A stretch of 8,602 nucleotides of DNA from JAIEPT01 sp038217425 (GTDB lineage Bacteria; Planctomycetota; Planctomycetia; Gemmatales; Gemmataceae), in NCBI GenBank assembly GCA_038217425.1, contig JBBQPM010000245.1, positions 1-8,602 on the forward strand. Reading direction: 5' to 3'. Below are positions 5,757 through 8,602 of this stretch, in pieces (positions within the stretch are counted from its first letter, which is position 1; each line of letters opens with the position of its first letter). The position numbers and the translations under genes were made by a program. The notes under the pieces are model-generated. The model saw nothing but the letters and a program-made list of their open reading frames with translations. It searched no databases and was not told where the DNA came from.

Positions 5757-8602
5757 CTACCGGTTGAACAAGAACGACGGCTGGTTGATCAGCGACCACG
5801 CCACGTCCTGCACCATCGTGAGCCGCGGGTTGGCCAGCTGCGCCTTGCTCTGCTCGAAGTCGCTGCGCAGTTGCAGCAACTTCTCGTCCTCGCGCACCGG
5901 CAACGTCACCTGCGCCAGCGTCTCCTTCAGATCGCGCAGCTTCGGGTCGACGGGGAGCGGCTTGCTCGCGTCGGCGAGGTCCGTCTGCAGCTTCTGCAGT
6001 TCCTTATCGGTCAGGCGGAAGAGTTTGCCGAGCGAATCCTTCTGCACTTTCGAGCGCATCCCCTCGGGCGTCTCGAGGATCGCCTTGTACTCCTCCGCAA
6101 TCGACAGGCCGACCGGCGTCTTGCCCGTCGCCAGCGCGATGCGGAATCGGCCCGGGACGAAACCCATCTGTACGAATGAGCTGTTGAGCTTGAACGCCAG
6201 CGTCGTTCCCTTCTCGAAGCCGACCGGTTCCTTGAGCTGGAAGGTCGCCCAGTGGGTGATGCCGATTGCGGGAGACACGGCCCAGCCCTTGTCGCGCGAA
6301 CCCTCGTCGCCGTCGATGGCGAACTTGACGTCGAACGTCTTTTGGCTGAAGCTCGCCAGCGGCGCCGTCAGTTCCACACGCTTGGCGAGATCCTTGCTCC
6401 CCTTGGCCTGGGCGAAGACCTGGAACTCGGTGAGCACGAAGTTGCCGTCCGGCGACCGGCCCGGGCCCCCCTTGGGGAGCTTCGGGTCGGCGAGCACTTC
6501 GAGCCGAAGGGCGCTGATGTTTTTCAGATCGCTGTCGATCGTCACCGTGTACGCGTCCCGGCCTGCCTTGCCGCCGGCGGTCACGGAACCGTCGGCTTCG
6601 ATCTTGAGCGTCACGTCCTTGCTGGGGACCGCGCTCGTCGGTTTGGGCATGTGCCAATCGACCTTCACGTTCTGCTTCTTCTCCCAGGCCAGTTGCTTGG
6701 TCTGGAGCTTGCTCTCGTACGCCTTGACGGCGACCGACGCCTGATCGATCTTCGCCTTGCGCTCGGCTTCGAGTTTCGCGATCTTCGGGGCAAGAACTTT
6801 CTCGTAAGCCGAGATTTCCGCCTGGGCCTTGGCGATGGCCTCTTCGCGTTCCCTTTCCTTCTTCGCCTTGATGGCGACCGCTTCGACTTCGCGGATCTTG
6901 AGGGCGGCTTCCAGGCTCGCGTGATCTTTCTCGATCTCCTTGGCGATGGCCAGGCACTGCTCGATTTCTTCCTTGAGGGCCGGGCGGTTGAGGATGCGCA
7001 GGAAGAGCTGGTTCACGAGCTGACGGTCGTCCTTTTCCTGGGCGACGAGTTTCGCCAGCCCGTTGCTGGGCTCGGCGATGATCTCGGCGATGGTCGAGCC
7101 GTTGACCAGCGCCATGACGGGACCGAGCTGCATACCGGAGGTTCGTTCGCATTCGCAGGCGGAATCGCGGTTAGGTCGGCCGAAGGTCGCGAGGAAGCCG
7201 CTGGGGAGATCGACGCCGGAGTCCGGCAGCGACGACGCCCGGCCGCCGCCGGGGAGCTTACCCTTGGAGCCGGTGACGCGCAAGAGCGCATCGTAAAGGA
7301 CTTCCGCGGGGAGCCGGCGCGGGATGGCGTGCGAGTAGTTGGTGCGATCGTCCTCGTTGAACTTGTTGGGCACGACCGAGAGTTGATAGGTGCGCGACCG
7401 TAGGATCAGGCGATGCATCCGGCGCACGTCGAAGCCGCTGGCGATGAACTCCTTGGTGAGATAGTCGAGAAGTTCGGGATTGCTCGCGGGATTGCCGGCG
7501 CGGAGGTCGTCGATCGGGTCGATGATGCCGGTTCCGAAGAAATAACCCCAGAGGCGGTTGACGTAGCTCTTGGCGAAGTAGGCGTTGTCGGGCGCGGTGA
7601 TCCAGCTCGCCAGGGCTTCCCGGCGCGTCGCCTTCTCCTTGACTTCGTGCTTGGTGGGATACGGGAACTTCGGAGAGGCGACGGCGCTGGTCCGTTCGTG
7701 GATGACGTCGCCGGTGTTCGTGTCGGCGACGATTTCAAAGAGGGGCGTCCCCTTGACGACAGCGGTGCCGCCGACGGTTTTGCCGCCGCTCGCCGCCGCA
7801 TCGCCGGTGATGCCGACTCGTGCGAAGAACGCCGCCGTCTCGTAGTACTGGTCCTGGGTCCAGCGCTCGAACGGATGGTCGTGGCACTTGTTGCAGTTGA
7901 AGCGAATGCCCAGGAAAAGATGCGTCGTGTTCTCCATGGTGCTCGTCGGATCGCGCAGGATCTTGAAGTACGACGCGGCCGGGTTGACGTTGTTGGACCC
8001 CTGAGCAGTGAGGATCTTGCGGGCGAACTCATCGTAGGGCGTATTCTTCGCGATCTCGTTCTTGATCCAGTCGCGGAACTTCGTCGCCCCCTCGGCGCCG
8101 AGGTACTTGCGATTGACGACCAGAAGGTCGGCCCACTTGTTCGTCCAGAAATCGACGTACTCCTCGCTGCCGATCAGTCGGTCGATGATCGCCTCGCGCT
8201 TTTTCTGCATCGGCGCCTCTTCTTTCAGAAATTCCTCGATGATCGGCAGCGTGGGCGGCAGTCCCGTCAAATCGAGATAGACGCGGCGCAGGAACTCCAG
8301 ATCGCCCGCCACTTCGGAGGGTTCGATCTTCATCCGCTTCCACTTGGCGGCGGTGAGTTCATCGATGCGGTTGTACGCGGGCGGATCCTTCCAGACGAAG
8401 CCGTCGCGATTGCCCATCACGAGCATCGCGGTGGCGACGTAGGCGCCGTCGTAGCGGGCGAGAATGGGCACCTCGCCGCGGCGGAGGGCGGTGACGAGGC
8501 CGGCCGCGTCGGTGGCGGCGGTTTCGAGATTGCCCACCTCGATGAACGACTCGCGGGTGACGTCTTTCACCTTGCCGTCCGCGTAGGTGGCGAGGACGCG
8601 GA
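5757..8602 (-). CDS. DUF1549/DUF1553 protein with Ig-like domain, CxxCH site and large coiled-coil insert (5' end missing)
   Basis: The frame is open to the window edge, so the start and any signal peptide lie beyond 8602; 947 residues are visible (numbered from the edge). Residues 1-62 (LATYADGKVKDVTRESF ... GLVTALRRGEVPILARYDG) resemble a bacterial Ig-like group 2 domain. DUF1549 follows from about 75, with DLTGLPPT and RFNCNKCHDHPFERW. CNKCH at 236-240 is a CxxCH motif, the kind that binds haem c, though binding in this domain is unproven. DUF1553 begins near 325 (REALASWI, NRLWGYFFG) and includes CECER near 482. Between its main part and its last residues (DVAWSLINQPSFLFNR) lies an insert of about 380 residues: a long charged coiled coil (550-645), a beta-rich module (645-825, with LRLEVLADPKLP and NFVLTEFQVFA) and a second helical region (835-925). 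It is probably exported and acts with the DUF1501 protein. Substrate and reaction are unknown. Confidence 0.93.
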   Translation of the reverse strand, partial: RVLATYADGKVKDVTRESFIEVGNLETAATDAAGLVTALRRGEVPILARYDGAYVATAMLVMGNRDGFVWKDPPAYNRIDELTAAKWKRMKIEPSEVAGDLEFLRRVYLDLTGLPPTLPIIEEFLKEEAPMQKKREAIIDRLIGSEEYVDFWTNKWADLLVVNRKYLGAEGATKFRDWIKNEIAKNTPYDEFARKILTAQGSNNVNPAASYFKILRDPTSTMENTTHLFLGIRFNCNKCHDHPFERWTQDQYYETAAFFARVGITGDAAASGGKTVGGTAVVKGTPLFEIVADTNTGDVIHERTSAVASPKFPYPTKHEVKEKATRREALASWITAPDNAYFAKSYVNRLWGYFFGTGIIDPIDDLRAGNPASNPELLDYLTKEFIASGFDVRRMHRLILRSRTYQLSVVPNKFNEDDRTNYSHAIPRRLPAEVLYDALLRVTGSKGKLPGGGRASSLPDSGVDLPSGFLATFGRPNRDSACECERTSGMQLGPVMALVNGSTIAEIIAEPSNGLAKLVAQEKDDRQLVNQLFLRILNRPALKEEIEQCLAIAKEIEKDHASLEAALKIREVEAVAIKAKKEREREEAIAKAQAEISAYEKVLAPKIAKLEAERKAKIDQASVAVKAYESKLQTKQLAWEKKQNVKVDWHMPKPTSAVPSKDVTLKIEADGSVTAGGKAGRDAYTVTIDSDLKNISALRLEVLADPKLPKGGPGRSPDGNFVLTEFQVFAQAKGSKDLAKRVELTAPLASFSQKTFDVKFAIDGDEGSRDKGWAVSPAIGITHWATFQLKEPVGFEKGTTLAFKLNSSFVQMGFVPGRFRIALATGKTPVGLSIAEEYKAILETPEGMRSKVQKDSLGKLFRLTDKELQKLQTDLADASKPLPVDPKLRDLKETLAQVTLPVREDEKLLQLRSDFEQSKAQLANPRLTMVQDVAWSLINQPSFLFNR

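Noticed and set aside
6252..7403. A 383-codon plus-strand frame, plus a 382-codon minus-strand frame in another phase (6004..7152), within the DUF1553 gene.
   Set aside because: Both are shadows of a strongly supported gene and have low-complexity Arg/Gly/Leu/Asp-rich sequence with no recognisable domain.

Overview
The window looks like a piece of a GC-rich planctomycete chromosome (Planctomycetota; the order cannot be fixed from sequence alone). The evidence is a paired DUF1549/DUF1553 protein with a CxxCH site and a DUF1501 protein with a twin-arginine leader, both heavily expanded in that phylum, plus an Uma2-type nuclease-fold gene. Every gene except a fragment at the left edge is on the minus strand, so the window reads biologically from right to left. 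No rRNA, tRNA, CRISPR array, transposase or phage gene was seen.

Right part (8602 down to about 3508) is one probable operon. A very large secreted DUF1549/DUF1553 protein, 5'-truncated by the window edge, is followed 11 bp later by an Uma2-family protein, then after 69 bp by a Tat-exported DUF1501 protein. A good intrinsic terminator (3508..3542) closes the operon 22 bp after the DUF1501 stop. DUF1553/DUF1501 pairs are standard in planctomycetes and are thought to act together outside the cytoplasmic membrane, but their biochemistry is poorly known. The Uma2 gene in between is an intruder with no obvious functional link.

Centre (3508 down to 2239) holds a compact type II toxin-antitoxin module. 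The antitoxin is of the 'putative addiction module component' family and the toxin is RelE/ParE-like, and they overlap by GTGA. A DUF4416 protein follows. Its last 20 residues are encoded by a 189-bp palindromic, MITE-like element (2112..2300) that also supplies the stop codon.

Left part (2111 down to 123) begins with a leader of about 240 bp carrying a large two-tier hairpin (1981..2054). Next comes a probable lipoprotein of the predicted sialidase/BNR-repeat family, translationally coupled through an 8-bp overlap to a small polytopic membrane protein of unknown family. That gene runs convergently, by 32 bp, into the 3' end of a plus-strand gene cut off by the left edge.

The only stretch longer than 300 bp without a confident gene is 1870..2238, filled by the hairpin and most of the palindromic element. 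Nothing here proves a wholly new system. The most distinctive features are the nested palindromic element that rewrites a protein C-terminus, the sialidase leader hairpin, the coupled sialidase/membrane-protein cassette, and the large insert inside the DUF1553 domain.
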